A stretch of DNA of 64,000 bases. Origin: Phenylobacterium sp. Root1290. GTDB taxonomy: Bacteria > Pseudomonadota > Alphaproteobacteria > Caulobacterales > Caulobacteraceae. The stretch covers positions 1,555,568 through 1,619,567 of the forward strand of contig NZ_LMEE01000001.1 in NCBI RefSeq assembly GCF_001425305.1, given 5' to 3'. The notes beneath the pieces are model-generated. The model worked only from the letters and a program-made list of their open reading frames with translations. It did no database searches and was not told the DNA's origin. Positions 20,499 to 27,815 of this stretch are shown piece by piece (position 1 is the stretch's first letter; every line of letters starts with the position of its first letter). The translations under genes and the position numbers were made by a program.

Positions 20499-21692
20499 TT
20501 GTCGGACAAGCGGATTCTCCTGATCGTCGGCGGCGGCATCGCGGCCTACAAGGCGCTGGAACTGACCCGGCTGCTGCGCAAGGCCGGGGTCGGCGTGCGG
20601 CCGATCCTGACCAAGGCGGGCGAGCAGTTCGTCACGCCGCTGTCGCTCGCGGCGATCAGCGAGGACAAGGTCTATTCCGAGCTGTTCTCGCTGACCGACG
20701 AAGCCGAGATGGGCCATATCGAGCTCTCGCGCTCGGCCGATCTGGTGGTCGTCGCGCCGGCGACCGCCGACCTGATCGCCAAGGCCGCGCACGGCCACGC
20801 CAACGATCTGGCCTCAACGACCCTGCTGGCCACCGACAAGCGTGTGCTGATGGCGCCGGCCATGAACGTGCGCATGTGGGAGCATCCGGCGACGCGCCGC
20901 AACATTAGCGAACTGAAGGGAGATGGCGTGCTGTTCGTCGGTCCCGACGAGGGCGCGATGGCGTGCGGCGAATACGGCTTCGGGCGGCTGGCCGAGCCGC
21001 CGGCGATCTTCGCGGCCATCATGGCGGCGCTGGAAGGTCCGGCGGCGCGGCCGCTGGCCGGGAAGCGGGCGATCGTGACGGCGGGGCCGACCGCCGAGCC
21101 GATCGATCCCGTCCGCGTACTGACGAATAGGTCCAGCGGGAAGCAGGGCTTCGCCATCGCCAAAGCCTTGGCCGACCTGGGGGCGGAGGTGACCTTGGTC
21201 GCCGGACCTGTCGCCGTGCCGACCCCGGTCGGGGTCAAGCGCGTGGACATCGAGACCGCCCGCGAGATGCTGGCCGCCTGCGAAGCGGCGTTGCCGGCCG
21301 ACATCGCCGTCTGCGTGGCGGCGGTCTCCGACTGGCGCCCGCAGAGCGCCGCCGGGACCAAGATGAAGAAGGGCGCGGACGGTCCGCCCGCCATCACCCT
21401 GGTGGAGAATCCGGACATCCTGGCGACGCTATCGAGTTCGGTAAATCGCCCGCGGCTGGTGGTCGGATTCGCGGCCGAGACCAACGACGTCGAAACCTAC
21501 GCCAAGGCCAAGCTGGCCAAGAAGGGCTGCGACTGGATCGTCGCCAACGACGTCAGCGTGGCCGGCACCATGGGCGGCGACGACAACGCCGTCTCCATCG
21601 TCACCAAGGACGGCGTCGAGCGCTGGGACCGGACGGCCAAGTCCGAGGTCGCCCGCAAGCTGGCCGAACGGATGGCCCAGGCGCTGGTCTGA
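20499..21692 (+). CDS. coaBC: Bifunctional phosphopantothenoylcysteine decarboxylase/phosphopantothenate-cysteine ligase
   Basis: 397 residues from TTG 20499, chosen because GGAGGGG lies nine bases upstream and the protein then begins SDKRILLIVGGGIAAYK like relatives. An in-frame ATG at 20457 has no ribosome site. The N-terminal CoaC flavoprotein half shows the catalytic His in GHIELS, PAMN and Cys in ACGEYGFGR. The CoaB half shows VTAGPTAEPIDPVR and TNRSSGKQG. The enzyme carries out two steps of coenzyme A synthesis. dut, often adjacent in relatives, lies 8 kb away. Confidence 0.95.
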   Translation: MSDKRILLIVGGGIAAYKALELTRLLRKAGVGVRPILTKAGEQFVTPLSLAAISEDKVYSELFSLTDEAEMGHIELSRSADLVVVAPATADLIAKAAHGHANDLASTTLLATDKRVLMAPAMNVRMWEHPATRRNISELKGDGVLFVGPDEGAMACGEYGFGRLAEPPAIFAAIMAALEGPAARPLAGKRAIVTAGPTAEPIDPVRVLTNRSSGKQGFAIAKALADLGAEVTLVAGPVAVPTPVGVKRVDIETAREMLAACEAALPADIAVCVAAVSDWRPQSAAGTKMKKGADGPPAITLVENPDILATLSSSVNRPRLVVGFAAETNDVETYAKAKLAKKGCDWIVANDVSVAGTMGGDDNAVSIVTKDGVERWDRTAKSEVARKLAERMAQALV

Positions 21693-21696
21693 CCGA

Positions 21697-22170
21697 TCAG
21701 CTCCGGGCCTTCTCCAGGGCGCAGAGCAGCAGCACGCTGCGGCGAACCAGGTCGCAGGTCTTCATGTGCAGGGCGTCCAGCGCCTTGTCGTCGCCGAACG
21801 GCGGCGCGGCGGGAAGGTCGAACTGACTTAGGCCCATTCGGTTGAGGCTGGCGCGGGCGAGGTCCTGCAGCGCCGCTTGCCGGCGATGGGCGACGACGCG
21901 GATTTCCGCGGTCAGGGCCAAGGCCTCGCTGCGCTGGGCGCCGAGGTCCAGATGATCGAGGGCGTCGAGCCGCGCCTGCAGGCTGAGCGCCTGGTCGGTG
22001 GCGATCTCGCCGCCGCCGGTCTTGGCGCAACGTTCCAGGAAATACTCCAGGAAGGCCCAGGTCTCCGAGAACGTCCCGAGCGCGTGATAGTCCGGCGCGC
22101 GGCCCACCGGGCTGGCGTGCAGGGGCGCCCCGGCGAGGCGGGCGCCCTGCCGGAGGTCAACCGTGGTCAT
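21697..22170 (-). CDS. Uncharacterised protein downstream of a cytochrome c gene
   Basis: 157 residues, not recognised. It is predicted soluble and mostly helical, with regular Leu/Ala spacing, one segment GTFSETWAFLEYFLERCAK (about 32-50) and a C-terminal Cys-containing helix DLVRRSVLLLCALEK. No signal peptide or clear motif was seen. It starts 18 bases after the cytochrome gene stop, so it is probably the third gene of a gntR-cytochrome-unknown transcript, divergent from the glycolate oxidase operon. It ends four bases from the convergent coaBC stop. Confidence 0.65.
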   Translation of the reverse strand: MTTVDLRQGARLAGAPLHASPVGRAPDYHALGTFSETWAFLEYFLERCAKTGGGEIATDQALSLQARLDALDHLDLGAQRSEALALTAEIRVVAHRRQAALQDLARASLNRMGLSQFDLPAAPPFGDDKALDALHMKTCDLVRRSVLLLCALEKARS

Positions 22171-22188
22171 GGATCACCCGATGGTTGG

Positions 22189-22587
22189 CTACTTCTGGGC
22201 CGCGAGATAGGCGACGACGGCCGCGCGCTGCTCGGCGTTGGATACGCCGACCAGCATCTTGGTGCCCGGCACCGTCGCGGTGGGCTTGGCGAGGTACTGA
22301 TCGAGATTGGCCGTGGTCCAGGTCTGGCCCCAGGCCTTCAGCGCGTTCGAATAGGCGTATCCCGGCACGGTCCCGGCCTTGCGTCCGATCATGCCCTTCA
22401 GCGGCGGACCAAGCTTCGCCGCGCCCGGCGCGATCGTGTGGCAGGTCCCGCATTGCTGCTTGAATACGGTCTCGCCCTGCACCGGCGCGGCGAAGGCGGC
22501 GGACGCTGCAGCCAGGCCGGCGACGAGCGTCAGGCCGGCGGCCAGGCGGGAGGCGGTGCGATGGGTCATCGGCGTGATCCTGGTCAT
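22189..22587 (-). CDS. Secreted class I c-type cytochrome
   Basis: 132 residues. A Sec signal peptide (hydrophobic core about 14-33, AFA-A cleavage) leads to a single heme motif CGTCH (46-50). The pattern GPPLKGMIGRKAG and the axial Met in GTKMLVG match cytochrome c2-like proteins, placing it in the periplasm as an electron carrier. ATG 22587 overlaps the GntR stop (ATGA), so regulator and cytochrome are translated together. The context with glcDEF suggests electron transfer linked to glycolate oxidation, which is inference. Confidence 0.88.
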   Translation of the reverse strand: MTRITPMTHRTASRLAAGLTLVAGLAAASAAFAAPVQGETVFKQQCGTCHTIAPGAAKLGPPLKGMIGRKAGTVPGYAYSNALKAWGQTWTTANLDQYLAKPTATVPGTKMLVGVSNAEQRAAVVAYLAAQK

Positions 22588-23324
22588 CTGGCTGAGGTCC
22601 GGCGCTTTGGGCGCGAGCGGTCAACGGCCGGCTCGGCGGTCCGTTGCGTCGCTGCGTAGCTGGAGAACTTCTCCGGCTCGTCATAGGAAACCCTCAGGTG
22701 TGCAATCACGGCGTCCTCTGGCGAGACGCTGGAGCGGCCCAAAACCACATCCAGAAGTCCGCGATGCCGGTTCAGGCGCCACTTGATGGTCTCGCCGCGG
22801 TCCTGGGCGGCGTGTGCGAACAGGACCGTGCACAGGGAGTCGAGCGTGCGGGCGAGGTAGGGATTGCCCGACAGCGCCCAGATCGCGCGGTGAAACTCGA
22901 AGTCGGTGGTGGCCGCGCCCGGTTCGGCGCCGACCTCCCAGGCTTCCATCTGCTCGACCATGGCCGTCAGCTTCGCAGCCGACGCCTTGGTCATGTTGGC
23001 CTGGCAAAGGCGCAGGGCCTCGGCCTCCAGCACCACGCGGATGCTGTTGATGCGCTGCACGTCCTCGGCGGTCAGCCTGGTCACGAACATGCCGCGGCGG
23101 GCGTGGTTGGTGACCAGCCCGCTTTCTTGCAGCTGCATCAGCGCCTCGCGGATCGGGATGCGGCTGATATTGAACTCGCGGGCCAGCTGGCTCTCGTTCA
23201 GGCGCGAGCCCGGGGTGTAGCGCCCGGACAGGATGGCCTCGCGCAGCAGGCGCAGGATGTGCGACTTCAGGGTGGTCGGGGCGGCGCCGTGAGGGTCGCC
23301 CAAGGGGAAATCGCCGTCCATCAT
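22584..23324 (-). CDS. GntR-family (FCD/FadR type) transcriptional regulator
   Basis: 246 residues. N-terminal winged helix (about 18-80) with the recognition region SQLAREFNISRIPIREALMQ and wing RRGMFV, then an all-helical FCD ligand domain (about 90-220) with the metal-ligand pattern D-x2-FH-x3 (DFEFHRAI) and two later His (NRHRGLL, VIAHLRVS). This subfamily senses small carboxylates, and glycolate or glyoxylate is likely given the divergent glcDEF genes. A 17-base palindrome lies 34 bases upstream of its start and is the probable operator. The product likely controls both directions. Confidence 0.92.
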   Translation of the reverse strand: MMDGDFPLGDPHGAAPTTLKSHILRLLREAILSGRYTPGSRLNESQLAREFNISRIPIREALMQLQESGLVTNHARRGMFVTRLTAEDVQRINSIRVVLEAEALRLCQANMTKASAAKLTAMVEQMEAWEVGAEPGAATTDFEFHRAIWALSGNPYLARTLDSLCTVLFAHAAQDRGETIKWRLNRHRGLLDVVLGRSSVSPEDAVIAHLRVSYDEPEKFSSYAATQRTAEPAVDRSRPKRRTSAR

Positions 23325-23357
23325 CCACGCTCGCAGCCCGGCGACTGAGCCGGCTTC

Positions 23358-23374
23358 TCGTATTCAGTATACGA
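23358..23374. promoter_or_regulatory. Candidate GntR operator palindrome
   Basis: TCGTAT and ATACGA are perfect inverted arms separated by five bases (TCAGT). It sits in the 152-base region between the divergent gntR and glcD genes. FadR-subfamily regulators usually bind short palindromes with a GTATAC-like core, which fits. No second copy was found in the same gap. Confidence 0.6.
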
Positions 23375-23476
23375 AACGTGCTCACCTAGGGGAAGCATGC
23401 GGAAGCAGCCTGTGGTCATCGCCAACCACCCGCGTTATGTCGGCCCGTCCAAGGGGAGAAGGGACGTGAGACAGCC

Positions 23477-24964
23477 ATGCTGATGCCGGCGCCCGACCAG
23501 GGACTGCTGGCCCGCCGCGCCGAGTTCGTGGCGGCGCTGCGCGCGATCGTTCCCGGCGAGGGCGTGATCGACGACGACGCCGGCCTGGCCGCCTATGAAT
23601 GCGACGGCCTGACCGCCTATCGCCAACGGCCGATGATCGTGGTGCTGCCCGAAACCGTCGACCAGGTCAGCCGCATCCTCGCCTATTGCCACGGCGTCGG
23701 CCTCAAGGTCGTGCCGCGCGGGGCCGGGACGTCTTTGTCGGGCGGCTCGCTGCCGCTGGCCGACGGCATCATCCTGGGCATGGGCAAGTTCAACCGCATC
23801 CTCGACGTCGACTACGCCAACCGCTGCGCGGTGGTGCAGCCCGGCGTGACCAATCTGTCCGTGACCCACGCGGTGGCCGGCGAGGGGTTCTATTACGCGC
23901 CCGACCCCTCCAGCCAGATCGCCTGCTCGATCGGCGGCAATGTCGCCGAGAACGCCGGCGGCGTGCACTGCCTGAAGTACGGCATGACCACCAACAACCT
24001 GCTGGGCGTGGAGCTGGTGCTGATCGACGGCACGGTGATGCGGCTGGGCGGCAAGCACCTGGATCCGCAGGGGCTGGACCTGCTGGGCGTGGTCTGCGGG
24101 TCGGAAGGGCTGCTGGGCGTGGTGACCGAGGTGACGGTCCGCATCCTGCAGGCCCCCGAAACCCAGCGGGCCCTGCTGATGGGCTTTCAGGAGGTCGAGG
24201 CGGCCGGGGCCTGCGTGGCGGCGGTGATCGCCGCCGGCATCATCCCGGCCGGCATGGAGATGATGGACCGCCTGGCCATCGCGGCGGCCGAGGCGTTCGT
24301 GAAGGTCGGCTATCCGCTCGACGTCGAGGCGCTGCTCATCATCGAGCTGGACGGCCCGCCGGCCGAGGTCGACCACCTGATCGAGGTGGTGCGCGAGATC
24401 GGCGAGGGCTGCGGCGCCAGCTATCTGCGGATCTCGATGAACGAGGACGAGCGCAAGGGCTTCTGGGCGGGGCGCAAGGCGGCGTTCCCGGCGGTGGGAC
24501 GGATCTCGCCCGACTACTACTGCATGGACGGCACCATCCCCCGCGCGACCCTGCCCAAGGTGCTGCGGCGGATGACCGAGCTGTCGGAAGCGTGCGGCCT
24601 GCGGATCGCCAACGTGTTCCACGCCGGCGACGGCAACCTGCACCCGCTGATCCTCTATGACGCCGACGTGCCCGGGGAGCTGCACAAGGCCGAGGAGCTG
24701 GGGGCGGCGATCCTGACCCTCTGCGTCGAGGTCGGGGGCGTGCTGACCGGCGAGCATGGCGTGGGCGTGGAGAAGCGCGACCTGATGGAGGTGCAGTTCG
24801 GGCCGGCGGATCTGGACCAACAACAACGCTTGAAGTGCGCCTTCGACGAGGACGGCCTGCTGAACCCCGGCAAGGTGTTCCCCAAGCTCTGCCGATGCGC
24901 GGAGCTGGGCCGCGTGCACATCCATGGCGGCAAGGTCCGCTTCCCTGAGCTGGATCGGTTCTGA
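23477..24964 (+). CDS. glcD: Glycolate oxidase FAD-linked subunit GlcD
   Basis: 495 residues. Oxidises glycolate to glyoxylate (or D-lactate, in close relatives). The FAD-binding PCMH domain (about 50-230) has VVPRGAGTSLSGGSLPLADG, and the C-terminal FAD-oxidase half contains HAGDGNLHPLILY and GVLTGEHGVGVEKR. Length is normal. It begins the glcDEF operon. glcE starts two bases after its stop. Distinguishing it from a D-lactate dehydrogenase rests on the full glcDEF order. Confidence 0.93.
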   Translation: MLMPAPDQGLLARRAEFVAALRAIVPGEGVIDDDAGLAAYECDGLTAYRQRPMIVVLPETVDQVSRILAYCHGVGLKVVPRGAGTSLSGGSLPLADGIILGMGKFNRILDVDYANRCAVVQPGVTNLSVTHAVAGEGFYYAPDPSSQIACSIGGNVAENAGGVHCLKYGMTTNNLLGVELVLIDGTVMRLGGKHLDPQGLDLLGVVCGSEGLLGVVTEVTVRILQAPETQRALLMGFQEVEAAGACVAAVIAAGIIPAGMEMMDRLAIAAAEAFVKVGYPLDVEALLIIELDGPPAEVDHLIEVVREIGEGCGASYLRISMNEDERKGFWAGRKAAFPAVGRISPDYYCMDGTIPRATLPKVLRRMTELSEACGLRIANVFHAGDGNLHPLILYDADVPGELHKAEELGAAILTLCVEVGGVLTGEHGVGVEKRDLMEVQFGPADLDQQQRLKCAFDEDGLLNPGKVFPKLCRCAELGRVHIHGGKVRFPELDRF

Positions 24965-24966
24965 GC

Positions 24967-26178
24967 GTGGCCTGGACACCCAAGGACGCGGCGGACGCAG
25001 CGGCGGCGGTCGGCGATGCGCTGGCCCAGGGACGGACCCTGGAACTGGTCGGGACCGGCACGCGGCGCGCATTCGGACGCCCGGTCGAGGCCGACGCCGT
25101 GCTGGACCTCTCGGCCCTGAACCGGGTGGTGACCTACCAGCCCGAGGAACTCATCCTGGCGGTGGAGCCTGGCGTTCCAATGGCCGACGTCGCCGTCATG
25201 CTGGCCGAGCGCGGCCAATGCCTGGCCTTCGAGCCGCCGGACTTCGGACCGTTGTGGGGGCTGCCGGCGGGCCTGGGCACGGTGGGCGGAGCGATGCTGA
25301 CCGGGCGCGGCGGGCCAAGGCGGCTGACCGCGGGCGGCCCGCGCGACCACTGCCTGGGGCTGAAGGGCGTCAACGGCTTTGGCGAGGCGTTCGCGGCCGG
25401 CGGCCGGGTGGTCAAGAACGTCACCGGCTTCGATGTCTGCAAGCTGGCGACGGGAAGCTTCGGGACGCTCTGCGCTGTCACCGAGCTGACTGTGAAGGTG
25501 CTGCCGGCCCCGCCGCAGGCGCAGACGCTGGTCATTCGCGGCCTTGGCGACGAGGCGGCGATGGCGGTGATGGCCAAGGCCCTGGGCTGCCCGGCCCAGG
25601 TGTCGTCGGCCGCGCACCTGCCGGCCGACATCGCGGCGCGTTCGCACGTCGGCGAGCTCTCGGCCGCGGGCGGCGGCGTGACGCTGCTGCGGGTCGAGGG
25701 CGTGGGGCCGTCGGTGACCGCGCGGATCGCGCATCTGGCGCAGGTGCTCTCCAGCGAGACACGGCAGGCGGTCCTGGACCGCGAGGCCTCCCAATTGGCC
25801 TGGAAGGAGATCGCCGATGCGGCCTTCTTCGTCGGGCGGCAGGACCCTGTCTGGAAGCTGTCGGTGGCCCCGATGTCCGGCGCGGCGGCAGGCCGGCGGC
25901 TGGCCGACGAGCTGGGCGGGCGCTGCTTCTATGACTGGGGCGGCGGGGCGGTGTGGCTGGAGCTGCCGGCCGCGCCGGACGCCCATGCGGGCCGCGTGCG
26001 GCAGGTGCTGGCGCAGGTCGGCGATGGCCATGCGACCCTGATGCGCGCGCCCGGCGCCGTGCGGGCGCAGGTCGCGCCGTTCCAGCCGCTGGCGCCGGGC
26101 GTGGCCGCCCTGACCGAGCGGGTGCGGGCGCAGTTCGATCCGCAGCGCATCTTCAATCCCGGCCGGATGTACGCCTGA
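24967..26178 (+). CDS. glcE: Glycolate oxidase FAD-binding subunit GlcE
   Basis: 403 residues, GTG start two bases after glcD. A short FAD-binding PCMH domain (about 15-180) contains LELVGTGTRRAFGRPV, LGTVGGAMLTGRGGPRRL and GRVVKNVTGFDVCKLATGSFGTL, typical for GlcE. The C-terminus ends in FDPQRIFNPGRMYA, also conserved. GlcE forms the membrane-associated oxidase with GlcD and GlcF. The stop overlaps the glcF start (TGATG). Confidence 0.93.
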   Translation: MAWTPKDAADAAAAVGDALAQGRTLELVGTGTRRAFGRPVEADAVLDLSALNRVVTYQPEELILAVEPGVPMADVAVMLAERGQCLAFEPPDFGPLWGLPAGLGTVGGAMLTGRGGPRRLTAGGPRDHCLGLKGVNGFGEAFAAGGRVVKNVTGFDVCKLATGSFGTLCAVTELTVKVLPAPPQAQTLVIRGLGDEAAMAVMAKALGCPAQVSSAAHLPADIAARSHVGELSAAGGGVTLLRVEGVGPSVTARIAHLAQVLSSETRQAVLDREASQLAWKEIADAAFFVGRQDPVWKLSVAPMSGAAAGRRLADELGGRCFYDWGGGAVWLELPAAPDAHAGRVRQVLAQVGDGHATLMRAPGAVRAQVAPFQPLAPGVAALTERVRAQFDPQRIFNPGRMYA

Positions 26179-27473
26179 TGCAGACCAGCTTCACCCCGGC
26201 GCAACTGGCCGACCCGGACACGGCGTCGTCCGAGAAGATCATCCGGACCTGCGTGCACTGCGGGTTCTGCACGGCGACCTGCCCGACCTACCTGCTGCTG
26301 GGCGACGAGCTCGATAGTCCGCGCGGGCGGATCTACCTGATGAAGGAGATGCTCGAGAAGGGCGGGCCGCCGTCGCCGCGGACGGTGAAGCACGTCGACC
26401 GCTGCCTCTCCTGCCTGTCCTGCATGACCACCTGCCCGTCGGGCGTGAACTACATGCACCTGGTCGATCATGCGCGGGCCTATATCGAGGAGCACCACGT
26501 TCGTCCGTGGCCGGAGCGTTTTCTGCGCGGGATGCTGGCGCGGGTGTTGCCGGACCGGACGCTGTTCCGCTGGGCGCTGAGGCTGGCCCAGGTCGGGCGG
26601 CCGTTCGCGGGGTGGCTGCCGGGCCGGCTGAAAGGCATGGCGGCGATGGCGCCGGTGAGGCTGCCGCCACCCGACCCGGCTGAAAAGCCGAATGTCTTCA
26701 AGGCTGTGGGCGAGCGGCGGGCGCGGGTGGCGCTGCTGGCCGGCTGCGCCCAGCCGGTGCTGGCGCCCGAGATCAACGGCGCGGCGATCCGGCTGCTGAA
26801 CCGCCTGGGGGTCGAGGTGGTGACCTCGCCGGGCTCGGGCTGTTGCGGGGCGCTGCCGCACCACCTGGGCCAGGCCGACCGCTCGCACGTCCTGGCGCAG
26901 GCCAACATCGCCGCCTGGACCCGCGAAATCGAGGGCGCGGGGCTGGATGCGATCATCGTCACCGCCTCCGGATGCGGGACGAGCGTGAAGGATTACGGCT
27001 TCGTCTTCCGGGAATCCGCCGAATGGGCCGCGCGGGCGGCCAAGGTATCGGCGCTGGCCAAGGACATTACCGAGGTTCTTCAAGGGCTTGCGCCGTTGCC
27101 GACCGGGCCGGGCGCTGGACTGCGGGTGGCCTACCATTCGGCCTGCTCGCTGCAGCACGGCCAGCAAATCGGCAACGTTCCCAAGGCCTTGTTGCAAGCG
27201 GCAGGTTTTACGGTCGTCGAGCCGATGGAACCGCACATCTGCTGCGGATCGGCGGGGACCTACAACCTGCTGCAGCCGGAGCTGGCGGGACGGCTGCGCG
27301 ATCGCAAGGTCGCCAATCTCGAGGCGACGAAGCCCGACGTCATCGCCGCCGGCAACATCGGCTGCCTGACCCAGATCGCCGGCGGCTCGGGCGTGCCGGT
27401 GGTGCACACGGTCGAGCTCCTCGACTGGGCGGCGGGCGGACCGGCGCCGGCGGCGCTGGCGGGCCGGGCGTGA
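26178..27473 (+). CDS. glcF: Glycolate oxidase iron-sulfur subunit GlcF
   Basis: 431 residues. Two [4Fe-4S] motifs occur near the N-terminus: CVHCGFCTATCP (about 25-36) and CLSCLSCMTTCP (about 77-88). Two cysteine-rich CCG domains follow, with GCCGALPHH and ICCGSAGTYN. It relays electrons from the FAD subunits toward the quinone pool or another acceptor. Start ATG overlaps the glcE stop, and a small cytochrome gene starts at its own stop codon (GTGA), extending the operon. Confidence 0.94.
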   Translation: MQTSFTPAQLADPDTASSEKIIRTCVHCGFCTATCPTYLLLGDELDSPRGRIYLMKEMLEKGGPPSPRTVKHVDRCLSCLSCMTTCPSGVNYMHLVDHARAYIEEHHVRPWPERFLRGMLARVLPDRTLFRWALRLAQVGRPFAGWLPGRLKGMAAMAPVRLPPPDPAEKPNVFKAVGERRARVALLAGCAQPVLAPEINGAAIRLLNRLGVEVVTSPGSGCCGALPHHLGQADRSHVLAQANIAAWTREIEGAGLDAIIVTASGCGTSVKDYGFVFRESAEWAARAAKVSALAKDITEVLQGLAPLPTGPGAGLRVAYHSACSLQHGQQIGNVPKALLQAAGFTVVEPMEPHICCGSAGTYNLLQPELAGRLRDRKVANLEATKPDVIAAGNIGCLTQIAGGSGVPVVHTVELLDWAAGGPAPAALAGRA

Positions 27474-27748
27474 GGCGGCTGATCGTCGTCCTGATGGTCG
27501 GCTTCATGGCCGGATCGGCGCGGGCCGAGCCGCTGCCGCCGGGGCCTGGCCGGGCCGAGACGGTGCGGGTCTGCACCGGTTGCCACGAGGCCGAGGTGCT
27601 GGTGGAGCGGAGCCAGAAGCAGGCGGCCTGGAGCGACGTCGTCCAGGCCATGGTCGAAAAGGGCGCCGAGGCCTCGACGACCGAACAGGCGGCGATCATC
27701 GCCTACCTCCAGAAAGCGTTACCGCCTCAGGGCTCCGGAGGGCGATAA
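27470..27748 (+). CDS. Small secreted c-type cytochrome co-translated with glcF
   Basis: 92 residues, GTG start overlapping the glcF stop. A signal peptide of about 20 residues (hydrophobic core VVLMVGFMAG, then ARA) is followed by one heme motif CTGCH (about 36-40), and a C-terminal helix AAIIAYLQKALP typical of cytochrome c folds. No clear axial Met was found, so the sixth ligand is uncertain. As the fourth gene of glcDEF it is a plausible periplasmic electron acceptor partner. This arrangement is not the E. coli one (glcDEFGBA). Confidence 0.82.
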   Translation: MRRLIVVLMVGFMAGSARAEPLPPGPGRAETVRVCTGCHEAEVLVERSQKQAAWSDVVQAMVEKGAEASTTEQAAIIAYLQKALPPQGSGGR

Positions 27749-27764
27749 ACCGTCGTCTGCGCCG

Positions 27765-27793
27765 TTTACACGCGCCGTACTCAGTCCTAGATC
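27765..27793 (+). promoter_or_regulatory. Candidate promoter of the TonB-dependent receptor gene
   Basis: TTTACA (27765-27770) and TAGATC (27788-27793) with a 17-base spacer lie just upstream of the receptor gene. A start of transcription near 27800 would give a very short leader. Confidence 0.35.
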
Positions 27794-27815
27794 CACGTCG
27801 TACAACCTTGGGGGG

